DNA of 64,000 nucleotides, taken from the NCBI RefSeq assembly GCF_000759675.1, contig NZ_BAWM01000114.1, forward strand, positions 1-64,000. The letters run 5' to 3'. Position 1 is the first letter of the stretch. Each line of letters opens with the position of its first letter. The notes under the pieces were generated by a model. That model was not told the DNA's origin. It saw only the letters and a list, made by a program, of their open reading frames with translations, and searched no databases. Source of the DNA: Neobacillus niacini (GTDB taxonomy: Bacteria; Bacillota; Bacilli; Bacillales; Cytobacillaceae). Shown piece by piece: positions 8,116-17,824 of the stretch. The position numbers and the translations under genes are program-made.

Positions 8116-9370
8116 CTTTTTGTCTTGTTTTTCTAAGTACCAGAAAAACATAAGAAATGACTGCTCCGCTTGAGGCGAATACGATGACGAGCCCCATAGG
8201 GATTGCGGATTCTCCCCCCCCTATTCCAACTAAAGGGGAAGTTAACCCGCCAAATACTAGTGATAATACACCTAACAGTGCGGAGGCACTGCCTGCATTT
8301 TTACCTTGCTTTTGCATGGCGAGCGAGAATCCTGCAGTATTAACGATACCGACACTTGATACAACAAAAAATAATGGGACTAAAATCATCCATAACTCTA
8401 CCTGAAGCAGCAGAAGAATAAGCAAGACAATACCACCAGAAAAGGACATACATAATCCGAAGACTAATAGCTTTGACTCCTGAATCCTTCCTGCTAGTCT
8501 ACCAGTTATTTGGCTTGCAATCATAATTCCAATCCCATTGATTGCAAAAATAAGACTAAACATTTGTGGCGAAGCACCATATAGGATTTGCACCACAAAG
8601 GGAGAACCAGATATGTAAGCAAACATTGCGGCGAAAACAAGTCCCTGCGAAAATGCATACCCAATAAAACTCCGGTCAAAGATAAGATTTCGAAATGTCA
8701 AAAGGGTATTTTTGATTCCACCTTGTAACCGACTATCATCAGGAAGTGTTTCCGATAATCCGAAAAGGACGACAATAAACATAACAATTGCGATTAAACC
8801 TAGGACAATAAAGATCCCTTGCCATGGGACAAATCTAAGGATCTGAGCACCCGCAACTGGAGCTAAAATCGGTGCAGCCCCGTTTACTAGAGAAAGGAGG
8901 GCAAAGAATTTGGTTAATTCAGTTCCAGTATATAAGTCTCGTACAATCGCCCTTGAGATAACCATCCCTACAGATCCAGCCAGCCCTTGAATGAAACGCA
9001 ACAGAATGAATGTCCAAATGGAAGGACTAAATACACACAATATTGAAACGACAAAATAAATCATTAAACCAATTAAAAGTGGTTTACGCCTCCCGCGAAT
9101 ATCACTAATTGGCCCCGCAAAGAGCTGTCCCAAAGATAATCCTACCAAGAAAAAGGTTAGACTTAGCTGAATAAAAGACGGGCTGATATGAAAGTAATCA
9201 GCTATTATGGGTAGTGCGGGCAAATACATATCAATGGATAAGGGGGCAAAGGCTGCTAATGACCCTAACACCATAGCCATCCATAAGCGTTTGGAGCGAG
9301 AAATAGTCCTTGGATTATCTATTGAACTATTTAAAGAAGAACCCAAATTTAATTCATTCCCTTCATACAT
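8108..9370 (-). CDS. Bcr/CflA-type multidrug MFS exporter
   Basis: This 12-helix transporter has the Bcr/CflA start signature RLWMAMVLGSLAAFAPLSIDMYLPALP and the MFS loop motif GPISDIRGRRKPLL. The family exports bicyclomycin, chloramphenicol or sulfonamides in other bacteria; the substrate here is unknown. The start is uncertain: the ATG at 9370 leaves 27 residues before the conserved region, and an in-frame TTG at 9409 is also possible; neither has a good ribosome site. Its last codons overlap the M1 peptidase gene, suggesting a two-gene operon. Confidence 0.87.
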   Translation of the reverse strand: MYEGNELNLGSSLNSSIDNPRTISRSKRLWMAMVLGSLAAFAPLSIDMYLPALPIIADYFHISPSFIQLSLTFFLVGLSLGQLFAGPISDIRGRRKPLLIGLMIYFVVSILCVFSPSIWTFILLRFIQGLAGSVGMVISRAIVRDLYTGTELTKFFALLSLVNGAAPILAPVAGAQILRFVPWQGIFIVLGLIAIVMFIVVLFGLSETLPDDSRLQGGIKNTLLTFRNLIFDRSFIGYAFSQGLVFAAMFAYISGSPFVVQILYGASPQMFSLIFAINGIGIMIASQITGRLAGRIQESKLLVFGLCMSFSGGIVLLILLLLQVELWMILVPLFFVVSSVGIVNTAGFSLAMQKQGKNAGSASALLGVLSLVFGGLTSPLVGIGGGESAIPMGLVIVFASSGAVISYVFLVLRKTRQKDA

Positions 9371-9563
9371 TCGTTTTTTAAAATTCCAATTATGGTTACT
9401 ATAAATCAAATTATCAAACTTAGAAACAAAGTTTTTCTCCTTCGTACCTCATTAGTAAGCTTTGGTACAATAGAGAGGATTATTAATGTAAAAATAGAAT
9501 ATTGTATTACTTGTTATTTTTTTGGGAAAATTACAATAATTATATAATATGAGGTGTTTCAGG

Positions 9564-10025
9564 ATGAAGGAATGGACAAAAGAAATTGAAATTAACGCTC
9601 CTATTGCGAAGATATGGGAGTTATTTGATGGTTCTTTAGAAAAAATGCAAAAGATTATGCCTCAAGTCGTTGGGAATACACCCGTGAAGGTGACGGAAGA
9701 AGGCGTTGGGACGATCTATCGCCAGCAGTATAAAGAAGGTAAACGGATTGAAGAGTATGATGTTGAAACATTAGAATATTTGAATACTCCCGATCATAAA
9801 AAAATGAAGGTTGGATTTACCTTGGCAAACATTTTTGAAATTACTGCTGCGTATGAATTAAAGAAAATAAATGAACATAAAACACGTTTCAAATACACAG
9901 CTACGAATAAACCGTTAAAAGCGATATTTAAATTATTCTTATGGTTTGCAAGTGATAAGACAGTCGTTAAATTTGTAGACAGGGTTAAGGAATTGGCCGA
10001 AGAAGAATATGTTTTGGTTAAATAA
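9564..10025 (+). CDS. SRPBCC (START-like) family protein
   Basis: This 153-residue protein begins MKEWTKEIEINAPIAKIWELF, the typical first strand and helix of SRPBCC/polyketide-cyclase-like lipid-binding folds. No catalytic residues can be assigned. The ATG at 9564 is chosen because GAGGTG lies 7-8 bases before it and overlaps an alternative ATG at 9549. It is followed 15 bases later by a thioesterase gene, so the two probably act together on an acyl or other hydrophobic ligand. Confidence 0.8.
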   Translation: MKEWTKEIEINAPIAKIWELFDGSLEKMQKIMPQVVGNTPVKVTEEGVGTIYRQQYKEGKRIEEYDVETLEYLNTPDHKKMKVGFTLANIFEITAAYELKKINEHKTRFKYTATNKPLKAIFKLFLWFASDKTVVKFVDRVKELAEEEYVLVK

Positions 10026-10040
10026 TGAAAGGAGCCTAAG

Positions 10041-10466
10041 ATGGTAGATTATCGTTTCTCACATCGATTAAAGGTGCGTTATTCGGAAGTTGATGGGCAA
10101 AAGATTGTTTTTTATTCACATTACTTAACGTATATTGATGTAGCCGTCACAGAATATTTCCAGCAGCTTCTTCACCACGATGAAAAGTTTGATTTTGTTC
10201 TAGCAAAATCGACAATCGAGTATAAACGATCAGCATTCTTTAATGACTGGCTCACCATTTGGTGCAGGATGGAAAGAGTTGGCAACAAAAGCATGACGAT
10301 GAATTTTATGATGACGAGAGAAGATGAAATAGAGCCTGTTCTCCTGGCTGAAATTATTTACGTGAGCGTTGACCACGAAACAAAAAAGCCCTGCCCCGTT
10401 CCTGATTTTGTAAGAGAACGAATCGAACTATTCGAGCTAGAATATCAAAAAAATTCCCCATTTTAA
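10041..10466 (+). CDS. Acyl-CoA thioesterase, 4HBT hot-dog family
   Basis: This 141-residue hot-dog protein carries the YbgC/FadM-type N-terminal pattern RYSEVDGQKIVFYSHYLTY, with the catalytic-region Asp and the aromatic Y-x2-Y that follows. It probably hydrolyses an acyl-CoA thioester; chain specificity is unknown. AAAGGAG precedes the ATG. It is the second gene of a pair with the SRPBCC protein, and its stop codon is inside the following terminator stem. Confidence 0.87.
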   Translation: MVDYRFSHRLKVRYSEVDGQKIVFYSHYLTYIDVAVTEYFQQLLHHDEKFDFVLAKSTIEYKRSAFFNDWLTIWCRMERVGNKSMTMNFMMTREDEIEPVLLAEIIYVSVDHETKKPCPVPDFVRERIELFELEYQKNSPF

Positions 10467-10483
10467 AAATGAGGAATTTTTTT
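10447..10483. terminator. Bidirectional terminator between convergent genes
   Basis: AAAAAAATTCC and GGAATTTTTTT flank an A/T-rich loop, with one mismatch in the stem. It overlaps the thioesterase stop and lies just past the addA-like stop, so it can serve both strands. Confidence 0.8.
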
Positions 10484-10484
10484 A

Positions 10485-13400
10485 TTAATAATTTACCAAC
10501 ATATTTGGTTCAAGGAAGTAAAGACTTTCTCTTTTCACTTTTTCCTTCGTTATTTCTTCCCATGCCTGCTTATAGAAGGACAGCTGAGCACTATAAAAAG
10601 CTTGCAGCTTTTCATAATCTTCTTTCCTTTTTGCCCGGTCTGTCTTGTAATCGACAATCATCCATTCACCAATCTTTTTGTAGATGAGATCGATAATCCC
10701 TTTTACAAAGAAAGGATGATGATCCTCTGGATTCTTTGTTATTAGTGCATAAAGGGAATCCTGCTTGTCTACTTTTAACGTGAAAGAAACTTCCGTTAAG
10801 ACTTCATCGGCTGTTTGTATTTCATCCCATAGTTGAGAATTTCGTAAGTTGGTAAGATAATTGATAACCTCATCATCTCGTGAAGCTGGAATATCATTGC
10901 TGTTTAATGCCACTTTGATGTACTTAGTCACATCGTGACCTTGAACGACCTTTTCAAAAACATCATGAATAAGTGTTCCCCATTCTTTTCCGCCGCCAGC
11001 TTCCCGTTCAATCTCGATTACATCTAAAAAATCCTTATCCTTCGTTGGCGTCCAGTGTTCAAAGGATTTAACTTTGCTTTGCTCCAGCCACGAAAGTTTA
11101 CTAACTGTTTTTGCTTGGTACTCCGCAAATGTGATTTCATTAGCGGCAGCCTTTTCGACCTTCTCTACTTCCGGAATTTCCACTTCCTCGATGTTTTCCA
11201 TCTCAAATAGGAGGTTCCAAGGATTTTTCTTATTGCTTCCGTTCGAACTAATCACAAGGGCTTTTTCTGCGCGGGTAGCGGCAACATAAATAATCCGCAG
11301 TTCTTCTTCTGTTAGGTAGATGAGTTCCTCCGCATTATACGTCTCCCAGTTAAGGGGAACAGCGATTTCCTTATCTTGAAACCCATTCTTTATTGTAAAG
11401 GTAAAGTAGCCTTTTGAAGAATAGTCTTCTCGTTTAATATGCTGTGATAAAAAGGAAACTGGATTCACCTGTTTGGCAGGATGCGCCAAGAAAACAATCG
11501 GCGCCTCGAGCCCCTTTGCTTTGTGAACATTCATTACCCGAACCGCATCAGCCCCTTCCTCCATATTCGCGACAGCGGTTTTTTCAAAAAGCAATTTTGT
11601 AAGAGAATCAATTATTTGCTTATAGTTGGTATTCCCCGCAGCCTCCTGTTTACGTAGAGCCTCCATCATTTGCAGCATACTTTTATATGAGCGTTTGTTA
11701 CGACCATTTTTTAAAAGCAATGGATAAAATCCTACTACCTCCATAATACTTTCAATGGCAGCAGTTGGAGATAACTGACGGATTCTCTGTTGACATAACT
11801 TTAATATCGTTAATGAGTTATTAAATTTTTCCTTAATTGCAGGAGACATATCCCCCGGAATATCGCTATAGATAGAAAATCTACCCTTTGTTTGCTTCCA
11901 TTCATACAGTTCTTGATCACTGATTCCGAAGAAAATCCCGCGAAGAACGGCAACAAAACTCACTTCATCCGTAGGATCGATAAAGGATTTCAATAAAATC
12001 CATAAATCTTGAAACTCTCTTGTTTCACCTAGGACTACCTCACCCGAGATACTAATCGGAATATCCAACGACTCGATCATTTTGGCATAGAGGGAAACGC
12101 CATCATTGTACCTTGTCAGTACCATAAAGTCCTTTGCTCTATATCCTTGTTTTAGCAGAGATTGAATCGTGAGTGAAATGTTTTCTGCATCCTTCAGGAT
12201 TACATCATCTTTCTTACTGAAATCTGCTGGAACTGATAAACGTTTGATTCCCGTGAATGCTGTCCCATCATCAACCTGGTGTGCAATCAATGGACGATAG
12301 GCTGCTTGATGCAGGGTTTCGACGGCAGGTAAATGTTTTTCAAAAACAGGATTTAACTCCTCCGTTACACTATTTACGGATCTGAAATTTGTGATCAACT
12401 GTAGAACTTCACCGTCATGTTCTTCCATTAACTGTTTCACACGGTTGTATGTATCAATATCAGCTCGACGGAATCGATAAATCGCTTGTTTGGGGTCACC
12501 CACCACGAATAGCGAGCCTGGCCTGGATCTACACTTCGTCCATATTTGTTCTCTTGGATTCTCACTCGTTAAATAAAACATAATTTCAGCTTGTAGCGGG
12601 TCCGTGTCTTGAAATTCATCTACTAGCAAGAAGCGATATTTTTCTTGAAAATAGCTTCTTACTTCAGGGTTCTTTTTTAACAACTGGGAGGAATGCATCA
12701 TTAAATCCTGAAAATTTAATAATGAGCGCTCCATTTTTAAAGCTTCATAGGCTGATAACGCTTCTTGAATGATAGCTACGATAAACGGATGGCAATATTC
12801 CTTCCAGGCTTGGAGTAATGGCTTTATTGACACGTTAAAAAATGATGTAATTTTTTCTTCGTAAAACTTTGCGTCCTCTTTAGAATGCCAGCGGTTTAAT
12901 GTCGGCTTTAAGCTTTTATTAAACAATTCCATTATACTAATGATGTTCTTCTCTTTGGTTACATCCATCAATCTTTCTTTTTGTATCGCCGTCATGATCG
13001 CTTTTTGTAAGGAATCATATCCTTTTGCGGGTTCTTGATCCGGTATGGATTTTTTTGCTTCTTTTACCAGCTTCATGAACAATTGAAAATCTGTTGTGAA
13101 AGTAGGTTTAGTAACACTCTCTGTTATCCATTCGACATCGGAATATTCCTTAAGATGTTCTACCCATGGGAAGATTTGATCCACACTAATGCCTAATTCA
13201 TTGATCTGGTCAATTAGATAGGGTTTATCATCCATTACATCTTTTAAATACCTTTGCCACGCTTCCTCCAAAAGCTCCAAATCATCGGACTCTTCTAGTT
13301 CCTTAAAGGTTAAATCCAAATTGGCTTCAATCGGCCGTTCACGAAGCAGCTTGGCACAAAAGGAATGAACCGTCCCTAAAAAGCAGCATTCAATATTTTG

Positions 13401-13685
13401 AAGAGCCTCTGCTAACCGAAATTTGATATCAAGGTTATTTTCATTTTTCCATGCTTCTTCTAATTTCGATTGAAATCGCACCTTTAGCTCATCTGCCGCT
13501 TTTCTAGTAAAGGTAATCGCAACAATTTCTTGGATTTCTGCTGTTCCGGTGATAATGAGGTTCACCATTCGTTCTACTAAGCTGGTCGTTTTACCAGAGC
13601 CTGCGCCGGCTTCGACTAAGAAATTCGTTTGCAGCTCGTATTTGATTTTATCCCTAGCAGCTTGATCAATAATTTTTTTAGTCAT
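10485..13685 (-). CDS. AddA/RecB-like UvrD helicase with C-terminal nuclease
   Basis: This 1066-residue SF1A helicase has Walker A GAGSGKT at residues 27-33, motif II VDEFQDTD, motif VI VAATRAEKAL, and a C-terminal RecB-family nuclease with KGIIDLIY and VDYKTDR. It would unwind and resect double-strand breaks together with its partner. It is shorter than Bacillus AddA (about 1230 residues), and its start (FLVEAGAGSGKTTSLVERM) differs from the usual AddA start (VAAAAGSGKT). Its ATG overlaps the stop of the upstream gene by 8 bases, with AAAGGGGG upstream. I read it as a paralogous AddA/exonuclease V beta-like protein rather than canonical AddA, though this needs a tree. Confidence 0.85.
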   Translation of the reverse strand: MTKKIIDQAARDKIKYELQTNFLVEAGAGSGKTTSLVERMVNLIITGTAEIQEIVAITFTRKAADELKVRFQSKLEEAWKNENNLDIKFRLAEALQNIECCFLGTVHSFCAKLLRERPIEANLDLTFKELEESDDLELLEEAWQRYLKDVMDDKPYLIDQINELGISVDQIFPWVEHLKEYSDVEWITESVTKPTFTTDFQLFMKLVKEAKKSIPDQEPAKGYDSLQKAIMTAIQKERLMDVTKEKNIISIMELFNKSLKPTLNRWHSKEDAKFYEEKITSFFNVSIKPLLQAWKEYCHPFIVAIIQEALSAYEALKMERSLLNFQDLMMHSSQLLKKNPEVRSYFQEKYRFLLVDEFQDTDPLQAEIMFYLTSENPREQIWTKCRSRPGSLFVVGDPKQAIYRFRRADIDTYNRVKQLMEEHDGEVLQLITNFRSVNSVTEELNPVFEKHLPAVETLHQAAYRPLIAHQVDDGTAFTGIKRLSVPADFSKKDDVILKDAENISLTIQSLLKQGYRAKDFMVLTRYNDGVSLYAKMIESLDIPISISGEVVLGETREFQDLWILLKSFIDPTDEVSFVAVLRGIFFGISDQELYEWKQTKGRFSIYSDIPGDMSPAIKEKFNNSLTILKLCQQRIRQLSPTAAIESIMEVVGFYPLLLKNGRNKRSYKSMLQMMEALRKQEAAGNTNYKQIIDSLTKLLFEKTAVANMEEGADAVRVMNVHKAKGLEAPIVFLAHPAKQVNPVSFLSQHIKREDYSSKGYFTFTIKNGFQDKEIAVPLNWETYNAEELIYLTEEELRIIYVAATRAEKALVISSNGSNKKNPWNLLFEMENIEEVEIPEVEKVEKAAANEITFAEYQAKTVSKLSWLEQSKVKSFEHWTPTKDKDFLDVIEIEREAGGGKEWGTLIHDVFEKVVQGHDVTKYIKVALNSNDIPASRDDEVINYLTNLRNSQLWDEIQTADEVLTEVSFTLKVDKQDSLYALITKNPEDHHPFFVKGIIDLIYKKIGEWMIVDYKTDRAKRKEDYEKLQAFYSAQLSFYKQAWEEITKEKVKRESLYFLEPNMLVNY

Positions 13686-16623
13686 ATGCGCGAACCCCCT
13701 TTAGCTTCTGATTGGACTGCTTCTTCTCAAGGGCGTCTTTATCATAGAAGTGGCGGCGGCAAACCAACTTGTATTCGCAAAATTTACAATCATTTTCGTC
13801 CTCAGTCATTTCAAAATGGCCATGTTTAATCACGTCAATGAGCTTTTGCAATATATCTAACCCATTCGTCCTTAATGCAGCGTCCTGCTTCCTGGTAAAT
13901 CGCTGTGCCAGTCCCTTCATGGTCGGAAAGTAATAAGAACTTTCCTCCACAGATCCCTCACCTTGATTTAAGTGCTGTTCAATTGCTAATGCATAAATCA
14001 TATGCTGAAGCTGACGCCCGCCTTTAAAGGCTTTATTTTTCTCATAACCATAGGTACTTCCAGTTTTATAATCGATAATATGGTACCTGCCATCAAGAGA
14101 TTGATCGACACGGTCAATGATTCCAGAAATCTTTACTTCTCCTGATGGTAGTGTAATAATCGCCGGTTCTTGGTCCCCAATGCCAAATGAATATTCAAAT
14201 TGGAGCGGATTGTATTGCTCGCCATGAACCTCTTCTTCTTTTAGGAAGATATCGCAGCATGCCAATATCTCATTCATTTCCCGTTGATATACTCTGTCAT
14301 TAGGCGGCGGCAGGATTTCTCTTTCTTTTTCAATGAGATTTACAGCGATTGCCATGATTTTTTCATAATGGAGGGCATAGGCTGGTTTAACATTTTGTTG
14401 TGTCATTTCCTTATAAAAAGTTTCAAAAATACAATGAAGCAGACTGCCCCGAGTTGCCGGGTCCAGCCATTTATTCGCATCATATGAAACTTCTTCGATT
14501 TGCCTAACCCTTAATACCTCCTTGAGGAAGTAAGAATAAGGACATCTTGCAAGTGTCTCCAGTTTCCCTGCACTCATTGTTTTTTCCTGATTAATTCGTG
14601 GGTCATATTGTTCTACATCCATTTGAATCAATCCATCGTATTCGGAATAGCTTTCTGATAAACGAGCGCTTTCCGCCGAAAGACCCTCTTTGACATTCTG
14701 AAAATGATTAAGTATCCCTTCGTTTATTTTTGAAGGTGTATCTTGAATTAATTTTTCATTCCAATAGTCTTTATCCTCAAATATCTCATTAGCAACAAGC
14801 TTGGAAACCTGTAACTTTAAGTCTTTGAATTCAGCATTTTGATTGCCCGTAATCATTCGATAGCATTGTAGAATAACATGTGCAGGGTTTACAACGCGAT
14901 TTTCATTGATGGAAAAATCGCAATAGCTGACTGTTACCTTACCTGTTGAATGGGCTAAAACTTGCAGGAGCGTATACAGGTTTTCCTGACCTCTCTCACG
15001 AAGTAATGGCAGCTTGTTAGCTAGAGCGATTCGCTCTGTATCTAACAGCATTGGATCTTCTCCTGAATTACCTGGAAACTTACGATTATCGAGCCCCAAG
15101 AAAAATACATTTGGTATGCTATTATATACACCTTTTTTATAAGAAGTAATATGTAAATGTCCTGGCTTTGGACGCGCTTGATTTACCATTAATGAAAGTA
15201 GCAGGTCATTCATTTTTTCAAAAACATCGTGCCTTGAGAGTTCCTCATCACCATATGGAACGATTTTATCAATTTCATCCAAAAGTGTTGTTTTTGAAAT
15301 TTCATCGAGTGCAGAGCTGCTTTTACTATGATTTTTTACAAAATAGGCAATTCCGGTTAAGCATTTCTTATAATTAATAAATTGATCAAAGTTTGGCAGC
15401 TTTTTAAAAATCTGTGTAAACCATTGATTTAACCATGTCAATTCGTGTAATCTATTTTCAACTTCTACCTCTTTTTCAGATAATCGTTTCCATTCATTTT
15501 CAAGCAGTGTTAGGTACCGTTCCTTCGACCAACCGATTTGTAAATCCCGGAGCACTCTAACGATTTTGGATTTAGATGGTGAATCGTCACCAAGGGTGAT
15601 TAAGCCTTCATTCAGCAAATCGATAAAGGTTTGCACACTATAATTGGATTGGATCCAAGTAATTAATCCAGAAACTAACCGTCCAGGACGACTAAATGAA
15701 ATTGGTAACCCTTCACCAAAGGTTATTGGAATATCAAACTTTTGTGCTAGGTGGAAAAACGGTGTTATGTAGGCATCAGCATTTGTATAAAAAACTACAC
15801 TCTCATCAAGCGGTGCTTTCAATGATTTTATCTTTTCTAATACATGTTTCACTTCCATTTCCTCCGTTTTTGAAGTGAAAACATTTATAGGTCCTTTCCC
15901 TGCTTCATCAAGCTGATATAAGTAGCTTAACGGCGTTGGCTCTCCCCAGGATATCGATGATAAGCTTGACCTTTCTGGGATGTTTATCCCTAAGACAGGT
16001 GCAAGCGGTAGTTTGAATGACCCTTCAGGCAGGATTTTACTAAGAAGCTGCTCCTCAAGATGTGTTAGGTGCAAATTCGATTGTAAAGCGAAAACCGCAT
16101 TTTCATCCTTTTTGACAAATTGTATAGCTTTTATTAGGATTGAAGCGTTATCAGTAAATTGGTTGTTAATAAGCATTTTTTCATATTCAGATAATATATT
16201 GACTAGATCCTCTGCTTTTTCAGGGGCAAGGAAAGCATCCTTCTTAAGTGTTCTCGCCTCGTAACCTGCAAGTCGGAGAATTTGAAAAGTAGAATAGATG
16301 GCATGACTAAAAGAAGGAGTAATCTCCATTCCTGAAAAATAAAGGAGTTTTCCCTGATCTTTTAGTTCCTTCAGTATCGTATAGGTAAAATGAACGCCAA
16401 CTGTCCCATCTAAAACTTTAATGGGATGATCTGAATTTAATTCCACTAGATCCATGGCAAGATTATGTACAGTCTTAAACTTAAGATTGATACCCCGATG
16501 ACCCTCTTTAATGAAAGCTTCATTGATTTGTTCTCCAATTGCGAAAGAATCAACAATAACGATTTTTTCCTTAAAGAGAAATTGAGTACAGATTTGGTTA
16601 AGGTCATTGACTAACGAATGCAT
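13678..16623 (-). CDS. AddB-like PD-(D/E)XK nuclease subunit without Walker A
   Basis: This 981-residue protein has a C-terminal RecB/AddB nuclease domain (SGIIDRVD, IIDYKTGS) and the four cysteines of an AddB-type iron-sulfur cluster: one in ARCPYSYF and three in CKFCEYKLVC. The N-terminal half is helicase-like but shows no GxxGxGKT; the corresponding start reads KIVIVDSFAIGEQ. The ATG at 16623 is chosen because GGAGGGG is 4 bases upstream; 12 further residues are open upstream. A TATAAT box lies at 16665-16660. The gene overlaps the addA-like gene, making a tight two-gene operon. Canonical AddB keeps a Walker A, so this is an unusual B subunit. Confidence 0.82.
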   Translation of the reverse strand: MHSLVNDLNQICTQFLFKEKIVIVDSFAIGEQINEAFIKEGHRGINLKFKTVHNLAMDLVELNSDHPIKVLDGTVGVHFTYTILKELKDQGKLLYFSGMEITPSFSHAIYSTFQILRLAGYEARTLKKDAFLAPEKAEDLVNILSEYEKMLINNQFTDNASILIKAIQFVKKDENAVFALQSNLHLTHLEEQLLSKILPEGSFKLPLAPVLGINIPERSSLSSISWGEPTPLSYLYQLDEAGKGPINVFTSKTEEMEVKHVLEKIKSLKAPLDESVVFYTNADAYITPFFHLAQKFDIPITFGEGLPISFSRPGRLVSGLITWIQSNYSVQTFIDLLNEGLITLGDDSPSKSKIVRVLRDLQIGWSKERYLTLLENEWKRLSEKEVEVENRLHELTWLNQWFTQIFKKLPNFDQFINYKKCLTGIAYFVKNHSKSSSALDEISKTTLLDEIDKIVPYGDEELSRHDVFEKMNDLLLSLMVNQARPKPGHLHITSYKKGVYNSIPNVFFLGLDNRKFPGNSGEDPMLLDTERIALANKLPLLRERGQENLYTLLQVLAHSTGKVTVSYCDFSINENRVVNPAHVILQCYRMITGNQNAEFKDLKLQVSKLVANEIFEDKDYWNEKLIQDTPSKINEGILNHFQNVKEGLSAESARLSESYSEYDGLIQMDVEQYDPRINQEKTMSAGKLETLARCPYSYFLKEVLRVRQIEEVSYDANKWLDPATRGSLLHCIFETFYKEMTQQNVKPAYALHYEKIMAIAVNLIEKEREILPPPNDRVYQREMNEILACCDIFLKEEEVHGEQYNPLQFEYSFGIGDQEPAIITLPSGEVKISGIIDRVDQSLDGRYHIIDYKTGSTYGYEKNKAFKGGRQLQHMIYALAIEQHLNQGEGSVEESSYYFPTMKGLAQRFTRKQDAALRTNGLDILQKLIDVIKHGHFEMTEDENDCKFCEYKLVCRRHFYDKDALEKKQSNQKLKGVRAYD

Positions 16624-16778
16624 GGTACCCCTCCATTGTAGACTCACATTGTTGGTCACATTATATCATTTTTCGATTTAAGGATGACAGGGAAATCCAT
16701 GTTTTTACAAAAATGAATGGATTAAACATATCTTGTTGGAGATAATAACCTCGATTACCTTGAAAGGATGGGATGTTA

Positions 16779-17507
16779 ATGTCGTTAGAATGGTTTGACA
16801 GAGTTTGTGGCGAGCTTCAGGATCACCTGGAATCTATTTGTGAAGAGTATGATCAGGTTGGTCAAATGTCAATTGAGAGAGCTGCCAAACACCCGAGGAT
16901 CGAATTTTTTGTAGAAACAGAAGATGTTAATACAGAAGAAATCGATAGAGACTATTTTTGCACATTATTCTTTGATCCGGGGAACGAAGAATTTTACATC
17001 GATACCTTTGATGTTGACAGTGGGCATACTGCTAAAGTCATCCTTTCGGACATAGAAGATATAATCGATGAGGTACACGCAAGCCTACATGATTATATGA
17101 ACGATGATGATCATTACACCGATGATGGTGTCTATCTTACTTCAGACGAAGTGTATGAGGACGTTGAAGACTGTTATGAAATGGTCGATGATGGAGTAGA
17201 GTATTACGAGGCTGAGCAAGTAAATAGTGATGATATTTTTGAAGAAATCGATGTTGAATGGAACACTCCAGAGGTCACTGCCTTCAAGCACGAGGATGAA
17301 GTCGAAGTGACTTATCAATTTGGTGTAGTCCCGGAAACTGGTGACGGTGTGCTGAAACGAATTAATCGTATTTGGACCACCGAGGATGAATTAATCAAAG
17401 ACGAATCACATTTCATTTTTAGCAAAGAAGAGGCTAGTACGATTATCGCCATGATTGCTAGTCATATGGATCAATTAAGTGAGTTTGACTTTGATGACAT
17501 GCAATAA
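16779..17507 (+). CDS. Very acidic hypothetical protein, 242 aa
   Basis: I do not recognise a domain. The protein is strongly acidic, with Asp/Glu-rich stretches such as EDVEDCYEMVDDGVEYYEAEQ-like sequence at residues 125-150 and a DFDDMQ end, and has no signal peptide or membrane segment. It could be a nucleic-acid mimic or simply an acidic cytosolic protein; nothing decides this. Two in-frame ATGs lie six bases apart (16773, 16779); the second has the better spacing from GAAAGGATGG. It is divergent from the helicase-nuclease operon, with about 150 bases between them. Confidence 0.8.
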   Translation: MSLEWFDRVCGELQDHLESICEEYDQVGQMSIERAAKHPRIEFFVETEDVNTEEIDRDYFCTLFFDPGNEEFYIDTFDVDSGHTAKVILSDIEDIIDEVHASLHDYMNDDDHYTDDGVYLTSDEVYEDVEDCYEMVDDGVEYYEAEQVNSDDIFEEIDVEWNTPEVTAFKHEDEVEVTYQFGVVPETGDGVLKRINRIWTTEDELIKDESHFIFSKEEASTIIAMIASHMDQLSEFDFDDMQ

Positions 17508-17586
17508 ATTTTAGCGCCCAACTAATCGTGTGGAAGAATTTGGCTCTGATTGAGTTTATGTGACCAAATTAGGTTGTGATTATTGT

Positions 17587-17753
17587 AAAAATGGTCACAG
17601 GACGAGTTCTTGTGACCAAAACTGATGAAGAATACCGCAAAAATGGTCACAAGACGGGGTCTTGTGACCAAAACTGATGTAGAATCCCCCTAAGTGTTCA
17701 CAAGACCGGTTCTTGTGAACAAAAATGATGAAAAATACCTCAAAAGTGGTTAC
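17587..17753. repeat. Three to four palindromic tandem repeats, ~52-bp period
   Basis: Each unit holds a palindrome of the form GGTCACAAGAC-N3-GTCTTGTGACC followed by AAAACTGATG and AAAA-type spacer. Units start at about 17593, 17645 and 17696, with a partial copy at 17748 and a trace at 17558. Between the acidic gene and the CBS gene no coding region is seen. The second palindrome is the most perfect; the third has compensating changes (GTTCAC...GTGAAC). Confidence 0.85.
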
Positions 17754-17824
17754 ATACCTCATTTATGATGATCCTATTAAACCGGCCATTACCTTTTCTG
17801 TGTTCCTTGCTGATTCACTTTAAT

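Noticed and set aside
17587-17753. CRISPR array
   Set aside because: Units are contiguous palindromic repeats with similar spacers, few in number, and no cas gene is present.
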